64,000 nucleotides of DNA from Xenorhabdus indica (GTDB lineage Bacteria; Pseudomonadota; Gammaproteobacteria; Enterobacterales; Enterobacteriaceae). Each line of letters opens with the position of its first letter. Positions within the stretch are counted from its first letter, which is position 1. The translations under genes and the position numbers were made by a program. Below, in pieces: positions 48,077-59,300 of the stretch. The notes below the pieces were generated by a model. That model searched no databases. It was not told the DNA's origin and worked only from the letters and a program-made list of their open reading frames with translations. The DNA lies in contig NZ_NKHP01000009.1 in the NCBI RefSeq assembly GCF_014467235.1, forward strand, positions 1 through 64,000. The letters are read 5' to 3'.

Positions 48077-48499
48077 TTATAATTTATTGATTTGTTTATG
48101 ATCAATGAACTCATTTTCACGCTTTGCTCTGGCTGAACGTTTCTCTAGTTCAAGTTTTTTCATCTCTATATCAAGTTTACGTAGCTCATCTTCATAAGCC
48201 TGCTCCCGTTTCTTATCTGCTGTTGCTTCAGCCAGTACTCTTTGTTTTTCAGCTTCTCGGGTCGCTTCTTGCTTTCTGATTTTCTCTGCTCTGGCAGCCG
48301 CTTCTCTTTGCTTTCTTTCTCTTTCCACTCTGGCTGCTCTTTCTAATTGAGCTTTTTTTTCGGCCTGTTGTTTTTGTTCTTCTGCTTTACCTTCACTTTC
48401 TGCCTGAGCAATGGCAGAAAGCTGGCTTTGAAGAGATGAAGCAAATACAGGAGTGGATAGTGTGATCAGTAAAGATGCGATAAGAATTTTTTTAATCAT
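48077..48499 (-). CDS. periplasmic coiled-coil protein (DUF5384-like), short C-terminus
   Basis: 140 aa. Signal peptide MIKKILIASLLITLSTPVFA, then a long highly charged helix rich in Glu, Lys, Arg, Ala and Gln (about 25-135) ending AYEDELRKLDIEMKKLELEK and ENEFIDHKQINKL. The pattern AYEDELRKLDIE recalls DUF5384 proteins, which from memory continue some 30 residues further, so this copy may be C-terminally shortened. Function unknown. It follows the lipoprotein gene by 11 bp on the same strand and is likely co-transcribed with it. Confidence 0.75.
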   Translation of the reverse strand: MIKKILIASLLITLSTPVFASSLQSQLSAIAQAESEGKAEEQKQQAEKKAQLERAARVERERKQREAAARAEKIRKQEATREAEKQRVLAEATADKKREQAYEDELRKLDIEMKKLELEKRSARAKRENEFIDHKQINKL

Positions 48500-48510
48500 G
48501 ATTCACCTGC

Positions 48511-49026
48511 TTATTTTTTATCTTGGCACGTAGCATTAGGCTGAACGCGTGTTTCATTTGTTTTGGTTGAAATGACTACGGCTAGCCCTGGTGTGAATTG
48601 GCATGTGCGCCCAACTTGAGTTGAGGTGTAAATTTTAGTGTTTTCTTTATAGGTAAGAGAGACACCTTCAATGATAACTTTATCATCTACCATTGATCCT
48701 GCTGCTGCACCAAGCGCGCCACCCCCGATTGCACCTGCGGCAATACCTGCTCTGGAACCGGGACCTGCGTTATAACCCACAACACCGCCAGCCACAGCAC
48801 CAAGAATGGCACCAAATGTTTGAGCTGCTTGTTTATTCGTGTTGTTTTCTACAACGATTTTGGCAGGAAGAACAGAAATGATATTGATTGTCTTTGTTTC
48901 TTGTTTTTCGTTTAATTGAGTTGTGTCATAAACATCTGCTGCAAAGGAATCCGCATTGGATTGGCATCCACTGATGATAATTGCAAAGGCTGTGATTGCG
49001 GAGATGCATAATGATTTCATTTTCAC
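48511..49026 (-). CDS. glycine-zipper outer-membrane lipoprotein
   Basis: 171 aa. Lipobox IIISGC (Cys21) after a short signal peptide; a glycine-zipper segment FGAILGAVAGGVVGYNAG...GIAAGAIGGGALGAAAGSMV (about 72-113) of the type found in SlyB/PcpC-like proteins; then a C-terminal part with QVGRTCQFTPG. Such lipoproteins insert hairpins in the outer membrane. Met at 49020 is an alternative start. Paired with the coiled-coil gene just downstream. Confidence 0.8.
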   Translation of the reverse strand: MKMKSLCISAITAFAIIISGCQSNADSFAADVYDTTQLNEKQETKTINIISVLPAKIVVENNTNKQAAQTFGAILGAVAGGVVGYNAGPGSRAGIAAGAIGGGALGAAAGSMVDDKVIIEGVSLTYKENTKIYTSTQVGRTCQFTPGLAVVISTKTNETRVQPNATCQDKK

Positions 49027-49486
49027 TTTTTATTACCTACTAAACTACAAAACTAGGATAATGCATTATTTTTTTAGAAAAAACAAGATGATATATGACT
49101 TATGTTTAATTGGCTCAGATTTAGTTGTGGGAAGAATGATGCTTGTAATATCGTTGTCCAATTTCACTGAAAAAATATTGATGAATCTTTTGTTGAATAA
49201 TTAATAGTCAATCAGGCATAAAAAAGGAAATAGTAAGGTAATTAACAAATTATATTCTGGAGGATATGATAGTTAATCATTTCTTGTTTTTTATAAATTT
49301 TAAAATACATTTTCTGGCGATAAGATAATATCTATCTTGAATAAATCAGTTTCCATATCTCAATCAATATCTGAAATACGCAATGCTCACTGGCAAATAA
49401 ATTCCAGTCAGGAAGAATGGGATCAAGAATATTGCTATCTCTGGATCTATAACGAGCGTTGAAATTACATCAATGAGGGTAATAAC
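49027..49486. other. AT-rich intergenic region with a shared 15-bp word
   Basis: 460 bp of divergent promoter region without a supported gene. It includes GTTTCCATATCTCAA at 49349-49363, identical to one arm of the inverted repeat at 22639. Confidence 0.45.
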
Positions 49487-50245
49487 ATGGTTCGGTTTGA
49501 GGATAAGGTTGTCATTATTACTGGCGCAGGAAGTGGTATGGGGGAGGCTACAGCGAAACGTTTTTCGCAAGAGGGTGCCATTGTTGTATTAGCAGGACGG
49601 GATACTGATAAACTTCATCGTGTTTTCAGTGAACTATCATCAAAAAAAGCGTTGGTGATCCAGACTGATGTTACAGATCGGGAATCAGTCAGAAATATGG
49701 TTGATGAAACGGTCAGGCATTTTGGCCGGATCGATATTCTGGTGAACAATGCAGGGTTGTATGCAGTCGGCGATTTATTGAATATCTCAGAAGAAGAGAG
49801 TAATGCGGTATTAGCGACGAATTTCAATGGCGTGCTTAATTGTAGCTATTTTGCTTTACCTCATTTGCTGAAAAGTAAAGGATGTATTGTTAATAATGCA
49901 TCCATATCTGGCTTAGGAGGTGATTGGGGTAGCGTTCACTATTGTGCGTCAAAAGGCGCTGTCGTTAATCTCACCCGTGCTATGGCGCTGGATTATGGTT
50001 CACAAGGTGTTCGTGTCAATGCTGTTTGCCCAGGTTTAGTATTAACCCCGATGGTCGAGGGTCTTGACGAGGAAACTCTTAGGTCTTTCGATAGCCGTAT
50101 TTCGTTGAAACGGCCAGGGCAGCCGCATGAAGTAGCCGCCGCCATTGCGTTTTTGGCGAGTGAAGATGCCAGTTTCATCAATGGTGTGAACTTGCCAGTG
50201 GATGGTGGGGTAACAGCGTCCAATGGTCAACCTAATTTTCATTAG
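49487..50245 (+). CDS. short-chain dehydrogenase/reductase
   Basis: 252 aa, the classical SDR size. NAD(P)-binding TGAGSGMGEATA (about 12-23), NNAG (about 89-92), the catalytic Ser in NNASISGLGG and YxxxK in HYCASKGAV, and the PG motif VNAVCPGLV. An acid residue replaces nothing unusual; the Arg at GRD (about 37-39) hints at NADPH preference. It ends 93 bp from and faces the NRPS stop. It may modify the peptide or a precursor, but the position alone does not prove it. Confidence 0.92.
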   Translation: MVRFEDKVVIITGAGSGMGEATAKRFSQEGAIVVLAGRDTDKLHRVFSELSSKKALVIQTDVTDRESVRNMVDETVRHFGRIDILVNNAGLYAVGDLLNISEEESNAVLATNFNGVLNCSYFALPHLLKSKGCIVNNASISGLGGDWGSVHYCASKGAVVNLTRAMALDYGSQGVRVNAVCPGLVLTPMVEGLDEETLRSFDSRISLKRPGQPHEVAAAIAFLASEDASFINGVNLPVDGGVTASNGQPNFH

Positions 50246-50275
50246 AGGTCGCTGTTAGATAACGAATTGAGAAGT

Positions 50276-50320
50276 GGCTCCACAGTTTATAGACAGATTT
50301 TATAGACAGATTGTGGAGCC
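50276..50320. terminator. bidirectional terminator between SDR and NRPS
   Basis: GGCTCCACA (50276-50284) / TGTGGAGCC (50312-50320), a 9-bp perfect stem. The loop holds a direct repeat of TATAGACAGAT. A T-rich tail follows on the plus strand. It separates two convergent genes. Confidence 0.75.
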
Positions 50321-50338
50321 GATGAATTTTTATTTCAG

Positions 50339-53300
50339 TTAATGATTACAGTTTGAACTATTAAATTCGGTTGAGTGATTTTGGTTTATGGCCTTAGCCA
50401 GTTCACATAATGTGGGATGAGTAAACAACGTTGCTAGTGGGATCTCCATGTTTTGTTCACGTATACGGGCTAACACTTGTATCGCTATCAATGAGTGGCC
50501 TCCCAACGTGAAGAAATTATCATGGCGGCCTACCTGTTCCAGTTTCAGCAACTTTTGCCATATTTCAGCCAGTGCAATTTCTACCTCACCGATCGGCGCT
50601 TTATAGTCGGAATAGCCGGAAGTTGCAATGGTAGATTGATCTGGTATCAGTAAATCTTGTGCTAAGCCAGCCTGAACAGTATTAAAATCCGCCAGTAATT
50701 GTTGGCGTTCTTTATCAGACGAAATAGAAATATCCATGATTGGTTTATGAGGTTCATTTTCCAATACTTTTACCAGATCTGTTAGGGCCGTTGTCATGCA
50801 GGCAATCAAGTGCGCCGGATCGATTCCCGATACAGTCTGGGCCGTCAACAGGAAACTTCTACCCAAATCATCTATTGCTAAATAGAGAGGGTAATTAGTT
50901 CTTTCCTGCCCTGTCACTAGACGTATGCCTTCCCATAGGGTGTTGGTAAGGTTTGATTGGCTATGGCGATAGTTAAGCAGTGTATTAAACAGTGGCAGAG
51001 GCAGTGTTACACCACTACAGCGCTGAGCCAGCGCCAGTGGTGCCTGTTCGTGCTCAAGTAACTGCGTCAGACTGTGGTAAGCCGCTTGCACAGTTTCCTG
51101 TGCGTTGTTGCCTGCAAGTCGGATGCGTACAGGCAGGGTATTGATAAACAGCCCCAGGATCTGATCAATATCAGCATTTCCTTGCATGCGTCCGAGCAAG
51201 ACTGTCCCGAAAATGACATCATCTCGCCCGCTTATTTTTGCCAGAACTTGTGCTAGCGCGACATGGAACAATACTCCGGGACTGACTCCCTGACGACGCG
51301 CCTGTTTGCGGATAGCTCTGGATAGGGTGGCGTTAAGTGGCTTGATGACTTCGGTTATCTGCCTATTTTCACGGTAGATATCCACTATTCCGAAAGGCAC
51401 AGTGGGTGTATCCACATCGGCGAGCATTTCACGGAAAAAGGTTTCGTGATCTGATATCGGTACGCATAAAGACTGAGCGATAAAGTGACGATAAGGCAGT
51501 GCAGGAGGTAACAATTTGGTACGCGGGTGCAGAAGTTCTTTGATTTCAGCGACGATAATATCCAGCGACATATGATCATTAAGGATATGGTGGCAGCAGA
51601 AAGCCAGTAACCATTCACCCTGATGCGGATCATAGACAATATCGGCAGAGAATAGCGGTGCCTGGCTTATATCAAGACGGCGCTGGCGTGGGGCGGTATG
51701 CGCCAGCAATTGGGAAGAAATATCTTTATCACCGTCTGGCACAAAAGTGTTGATAGGCAGGGAAGCCTGACGCCAGACAACTTGTACGGGTTGTGTTAAA
51801 CCCTCCCAACAGATAGCTGTGCGCAGAATATCGTGGCGGTTAATGAGCTGTTGCAAGGCCGCCAGAAAAGCATCAAGGCGCTCGCGGGTGTCGAATGCAA
51901 ACAAAGTCTGTAACAGATAAACGTCTCCTTGTGTTTGCATCAGATGGTGGAACAACATACCTTCCTGTAATGGTGCGAGTGGGTAGATATCCTGAATATT
52001 GGTGATGCCAGCGGGAATGGCGGCGGCGATAGTATCAATTTCGGGTTGTGTCAGAGAAACCAGTGGCAGCATTTCAGGAGTAATGGCGGTGCAGTTATCA
52101 GGGATCAGATTAGGTGGTGAGGATGTGGCTGCATTATTTTTAATATCCTGCATGACTTTTGCCATTTCAGCCAATATCGGAGTGACAAACACAGTGCGCA
52201 TATCAAGGCTCCAGCCCCGGCTGCGCAGTCGTTCGATCAGATTGATAATCATCAGAGAATGACCACCCAGTTCAAAGAAATGGTCATAACGACCAACTTT
52301 TTCCACCCCTAATAATGTTTGCCAGACCTCCACCAGAACTTTTTCTTCTTCACCGAGCGGTGTTTCATAAGCATGAGTCACGATTGATGACTGATCCGGC
52401 ATCGGCAGGGCCTGACGGTTGAGTTTGCCATTGGGAGCCAACGGAAAAGCATCCAGTATCACAAATGCACTGGGCAGCATATAATCAGCAAGATATTGTG
52501 CAAGTTGCTGGCGCAGTTCTGCGGGCACAAGTTTTGTATTGGGTTCGGCGATCAGATAAGCAACAAGGCGTTTATCACCACCTGTTTTTGTATAAGACGC
52601 ATCTTCGCGGGCAAGTACAACAGCTTCCCGTACGCCCTGACATTGTAGCAATCTGGTTTCGATTTCTCCCAGTTCAATACGAAATCCGCGGATCTTGACT
52701 TGAAAATCATTACGACCGAGGTATTCGATATTGCCGTCAGATCGCCAGCGAGCCAGATCACCGGTTTTATACATGCGTGCGTTGGGGTGTTCACTAAAAG
52801 GGTCAACAACAAATTTCTCTGCTGTCAGCGCTGGTTGATTTGAATAACCCCTGGCGACTCCCATGCCTCCGATATAAATTTCTCCACTGACGCCGATAGG
52901 AACTGGCTGACCAAGTACATCCAGAATATAGACACGAGTATTAGCCAATGGGCGCCCAATCGGAATGTTGTTGGTGATTTTGTCTGTTGCTATGTCCTTG
53001 TTTATTAGCATATGGTTTATCGGCATAGTCGTTGCAGTAACGGTTATTTCGGTGGGGCCATAGGCATTGATCCAACGGCAGAATTGTGTTTCCGGGTACG
53101 ATAGCCAGTCCATTAAATAGCGGTGTTCTACTTTGTCACCTCCAACAATAATGATGCGCAGGTAGGGGCTGAAACCACTGCGTCTGACTATCATTTCTTG
53201 TACCCAATGGTGCCAGAAGGCGGTCGGGATATTGATGATGGTTATTTTCTGTTCGCACAAGAAATCGACAAAGGTGACATCCGGTATTTTGATATAGGGT

Positions 53301-56300
53301 GGGCGCAGAACCAGTGTGGCACCTGAGGCCAAAGTAGGAAAAATATCTGACACTGAAATGTCAAACGCGAAGGTCACAAACTGCAAGACTCGATCGCCCA
53401 AGTGAGGCTCACTCACCTGACATTGAGCATGGATAAGGCTAACAACATTGTGATGTTCCAACATAACACCTTTTGGATTTCCGGTTGAACCAGAGGTGTA
53501 AATGATATAAGCCAAGTGGTGCGGCTTGATCCCCATTTGCTGGCTATCAGGATCATAGGCAGGCAGTTTTTGCATGTTGTCTTGGTGAATCTTGTCGTCC
53601 AGCAGCCAGATGGGGATATCTTGTATTGGCAAACGTGTCTGTAATTGCTTCTGGGTCAACAATATTACTGGCTTGCAGTCCGATAACTGATAAACCAGCC
53701 GTTCGGTGGGGTATTCTGGATCAAGTGGAATATAACCGGCACCGGCTTTTAAAATCCCGAATAGGCCGATAATCATGTCTAAACCCCGTTCAACATGAAT
53801 GGCGACACGATCATCGGGGCGAATACCAAAAGCAATCAGCCCATGTGCCAGTTGATTGGCGCGGCAGTTAAGTTCATGATAACTCAAAGATTGGCCTTCA
53901 AAGATCACTGCTGTTGCGTTTGGTGTGTGTTGTACTTGTGCTTCGAATAGTTGATGAATCAACGTATTATCCGGCAAGTTGACCCTGGCATCTTGACAGG
54001 TTTGAGGAGTATTGAAATCCACCAGTAATTGTTGGCGCTCCTCAGCAGATAATATTGGCAGGCGGGCAATGTCTTGTGTTTCATCGCTTGCCATAGCCGC
54101 TAGTACATTGATGAGATAACCGACCATGCGTTCAGCGGTCGTGTGCTCGAACAGATCCGAAGCGTATTCCAGATAACCACTGAGGCCATCCAATGTTTCG
54201 GACAGTGACAATGTCAGGTCAAAATACGCACTGCGATGTGGCTGTTCTATTGGTGAAACAGATAAACCTGGTAATTCAAGAGACTGAGTGGAAATATTGT
54301 TCAGGGCCAACATAACCTGAAAAATTGGGTTGTAGCTCAGGCTGCGTTCAGGTTGCAGAATTTCCACTAATTGTTCAAAAGGCAAGTCTTGATGTGCATA
54401 AGCTGCCAGTGCACGTTCACGGACGTGGGTGAGCAGATTGGCCACAGAATCGCACGATTTCAACTCAACGCGCAAAGGCAGGGTATTGACAAAAAAGCCA
54501 ATCAATCCTTCAAGTTCACTCTGCGAACGGTTAGCGACAGGTGTGCCGATGACAATATCATCCTGTCCGCTTAAACGGGCAAGTACGATCCCCCAGGCCG
54601 CAAGCAGCGTCATAAATAACGTCGTGTTTTGACGCTGTCCGAGCGCTTTGAGAGCAGACAGTAAGTCAGCATTCAGATGAACAGGGACGTGACTGCCAGT
54701 GTATCGTTGTTCCGGCGGGCGTGGATAATCTGTAGGAAGATCAAGCAATGCCGGTGCATCCTGAAGTTGTTTTTGCCAGAAATCCCGTTGTGTGGTGAAG
54801 ACCACACCTTGTAACCATTTCTGTTGCCAGACGGCATAGTCCGGGTATTGGATGGGGAGGTGAGGTAAAGGAGCGCTATATTTTCCCAGTGCGGAACGGT
54901 AAAGAGTGCTGAGTTCCCGAAGCAGTATCCCTACCGACCAGCCATCGGTAATGATGTGATGTTGCGTCAGAAGCAATACATGTTCTTCATCAGATAGTTG
55001 CAGTAATTGGCCTCGGATCATTGGCTCATTAGCAAAGTCAAACGGCGTTTGAGTTTCGAGTTCTGCCAATTGGTTAATACGGATCATGCGAGATGTTTCG
55101 TCTAAGCTGCGCAGATCTTGATAGGCCAGGGAAAAACCAATATCTGCACTATCAATATATTGGTAAGGCTGTTCATTAATCAGGACAAAACGGGTACGTA
55201 AACTTTCATGTCGGCTGACGAGATGATCAAGCGCAGTCTTAAGCGCAGCCTGATCGAGATGTCCGCTGAGATGCAGAGCCAGCGGGATGTGATAGGCCAG
55301 ATTGGTTTTGGTATTGAGATGGGTGATGAACCATAAGCGTTGTTGAGAGAAAGAGAGCGGTAAAGGTTGACTACGATCAGTCACAGGAATAATGACTTGG
55401 TTTGTCACCGGGGTGTCGATAAGCACGGTTGCTAAATCGGCCAGAACCGGGTGGGAAAAGAGTTGTTGTAAATGCAATTCCCGCGCCAGTTTCTGGCGTA
55501 TTCGTGCAGCAAGTTGGATAGCTAGCAGGGAGTGACCACCGAGTTCAAAGAAATGGTCATGACGACTAACTTGTTCCAATTTCAGCAGTTCTTGCCAAAT
55601 TTCGGCCAATTCCGTTTCCATACTTCCGATGGGCGCTGCATAATTACGGGTCACCCGTGCCATCTGCGTTGGTATTGGCAGTGCCTGACGATTGAGTTTG
55701 CCATTAGGTGTTAACGGAAAGGCATCAAGCGTCACAAAAGCGCAGGGTAGCATATATTCGGCAAGGTATTGCGCAAGTTGCCGGCGTAGTTCTGCCGGCA
55801 CCAGTATCGCATTTGGTTTAGCGAGTAGATAAGCAACCAGACGTTTTTCACTTCCTGTTTTTTCACCCCCTGTTTTTTCATAAGAAGTATCTTCTTGAGC
55901 AAGTACAACGGCTTCGCGCACATCGTGACATTGCGCTAGTCTGGCCTCAATTTCGCCAAGTTCGACACGGAAACCGCGTATTTTGACCTGAAAATCATTC
56001 CGGCCAAGGTATTCAATATTACCGTCAGGTAACCAGCGAGCCAGATCACCACTTTTGTATAGGCGGGCATCAGGGGCTGAAGAAAAAGGATCAGCAATAA
56101 AGTGTTCAGTTGTCAGTTCTGGGCGGTTCAGATAACCGCGGGCAACACCGACTCCACCGATATAAATTTCACCGGTAACACCAATTGGAACCGGCTCCCC
56201 ATGACGATCAAGAAGATAGATTTGGATATTGGTAATCGGCTGCCCAATGGGGACTCGTCCGATATAACCATCTGGCACACACTGCCAGGCGGTGACATGA

Positions 56301-59300
56301 ATCGCAGCTTCGGTCGGGCCATATAAGTTATGTAATTGACAATGGGTAAAGTAAGACAAACATTTCTGTTTCAAGGTATAAGGAAACGCTTCACCACTAC
56401 AGAAAATATGACGTAGAGAAAGACAACGTCCGATGGGAATAGCATAGAGAAATTGTTGTAGCATGGTAGGTACAAAGTGGATGATAGTAATCCTGTTCCT
56501 TTCTATCTCAGACAATAAATAGAGCGGATCTTTGTGACCATCAGGACATGCCAGGATTAATTGAGCACCAAACATCAGGGGCGGAAATAGCTCCCAAACG
56601 GAAACATCAAAACTGAACGGTGTTTTCTGCAAGACACGATCCTGCGAGGTGAATTGATAAGTCTCCTGTGCCCAGAGTAAACAATTCACAACCCCGCGAT
56701 GCTCATTCATTACCCCTTTTGGCAAACCCGTCGAACCAGAAGTATAAATCACATAAGCCAGATGGTGTGGGGTCAGACCAAGGAGCAGAGGATCAGGGTT
56801 ACTGGCTGGCATATCCGTAATGAGGAATGCAAGATTGCAGAGGTCAATAATAGGCACAGTGCTGACCAGCCGGTTAATTAACGGTATTTGGGTGAGTAAG
56901 ACAACGGGAGCCGCATCCTCAAGTATATAGGTCAGCCTTTCGGCCGGATAGCTTGGATCGAGGGGAACATAAGCACCGCCAGCTTTAAGGATAGCGAGTA
57001 ATCCCACGATCATTTCCAGACTGCGTTCAGCACAAATTGCCACCCGATCATCAGGACGGACACCTAAGGCAATCAGACGATGTGCTAAGCGATTGGCCTG
57101 ACGGTTCAATTCAGCATAACTTAACGACTGTTCTTCAAAAATAACAGCAATTGCATCAGGATTGCGTTGTGCCTGTTTTTCAAATAATTCGTGAATAAGT
57201 GCATCATATTGTGGGAAATCCGCCGCTGTATCTTGAGACAATGAAAAGTCTTGACGGGATTGAACTGTGTTGAAATCCATCAGTAACTGTTGACGCTCGC
57301 GAGCGGGCAAAATCGAAATCTCTAAAATTGGCTGTTGGGGTGAGGTTTCCAGCACTTTGACCAAGCCTGCCAGGGCCGTGGTCATATAGCCAATCAGACG
57401 AACCGAATCGATGTTCGGTACAGTTTGGGCAACCAGGCTAAACTCATCACCCCAGTCATCGACAAACAAACCGATGGGATAATTAATCCTCTCTTCTTGC
57501 ATCAACAGACGTGTGCCTTCTAATTTAGCAAAAGTGGCATCCGATTGACTATGACGATAGTTAAGCAGGGTGTTGAAAAGTGGTAAAGGTGGTATAACGC
57601 CGCTACAGCGTTGGGCCAGCGTCAGTGTTGCCTGTTCGTGTTCTAACAATCTCATCAGGCTGAGGTAGGTCTCTTGAAGGGTTGTCTGTACGCTATTCTC
57701 TGTAAGCCTAATCCGAATGGGTAAGGTATTAATAAGCAATCCCATGACTTGATCGATGCCAGAACTGCCTTGCATACGCCCCAACAATACCGTACCAAAG
57801 ACTACGTCATCACGCCCACTGGTTTTTGCCAGCACCAAAGCTAAGGCAACATGAAATAAGATACTGGGACTGACCCCCTGACGTCGGGCTTGTGTGCGAA
57901 TCGCTCTGGACAATGCAGTATCAAGTGACTGTTTAGTTTCCGATATTTGCTGCTTACTGCTATTTTTCTGCTCACCGCTATGAAGATCCAATATTTCGAA
58001 AGAGGCTGTTGGTGCATCGACATCAGAAAGTACTTTGTGGAAATAGGCTTCGTGAGTTGAAGTCGATACATGCAGGGATTGCGCAACAAAGTTACGATAA
58101 GGTAATACTGGGGGCAATGTTTCAGAATGATGGCTGTCAAGATACCCGCTTTCGGTGTGATTGGGCAATTCGGAATGACCACGTAATAATACACCGATTT
58201 CATCAATAATACGCTCCAGTGTTATATGGTCACAGATTAAATGATGGATGCACAGTGTCAGTAACCACGCATTCTGAGCTGGATCATAGGCAATGTCGGC
58301 AGAGATTAACGGAGCCTGACTTATATCAACACGGTGCTGGTGGGGATCTGAGTGTGCCAGTAGTTGAGAAGAGATCTCCTGCTCGCTATTTGCCGAAAAC
58401 GTATTAATGTGTAAAGAGACCTGCCGCCAAACGATCTGCACTGGTTGCGCTAATTCCTGCCAATAGATTGAAGTGCGCAGAATATCATGACGGTTAATGA
58501 CCCGTTGTAAGGCTGCCAGAAAGGTATCAAGCCGTTCGCGGGAATTAAAGGACAGTAAATTGCGTAACAGATAAATATCCCCCTGTTTCTGCAACAGATA
58601 ATGGAAAAAAATGCCTTCCTGTAATGGTGTGAGTGGATAGATATCTTGAATATTGGCAGCCCCTCCGGGAATAGCTGCGGCGATGGCATCAATTTCATGT
58701 TGAGACAGGGAAACTAAAGTTAGCATGTCGGGTGTAATAGTAGTACAGCCGTCAGGGATGAGATTAGGCGGAACAGTGAATACCACTGCTTTTTCTTGCC
58801 CTATATTTCCCTGAATGGCCTCTTGCTGAGACGACAGTATTGCGTTTGCCATCTCGTGTAATACTGGTCTGGTAAATATGATCTGGATATCAAGAACCCA
58901 TCCCAGATTGCGCAGTTGTTCTATCAGGCTAACGGCTATCAAAGAGTGGCCACCAAGCTCAAAAAAGTGGTCGTAGCGGCTGACATGTTTCACTCCGAGC
59001 AGTGTTTGCCAAATTTGGCTCAGGGTGATTTCGATTTCTCCTATAGGTGCTTGGTAACTGCGGGCGACGATTGCGGTGTGATCTGGTTTCGGAAGAGCTT
59101 GACGGTTGAGTTTGCCATTGGGGGTCAGAGGAAAAGCATCGAGTGTCACAAAGGCACTGGGTATCATGTATTCGGCAAGATGTTGTGAAAGCTGTTGCCG
59201 CAATGCCATGGGTTCTAATTCAATACCTGTTTCAGGTAGTAAGTAAGCGACCAGATGTTTTGAAGCTGGCCTATTCTCATCAGGCGTATTCTGATGAGAA

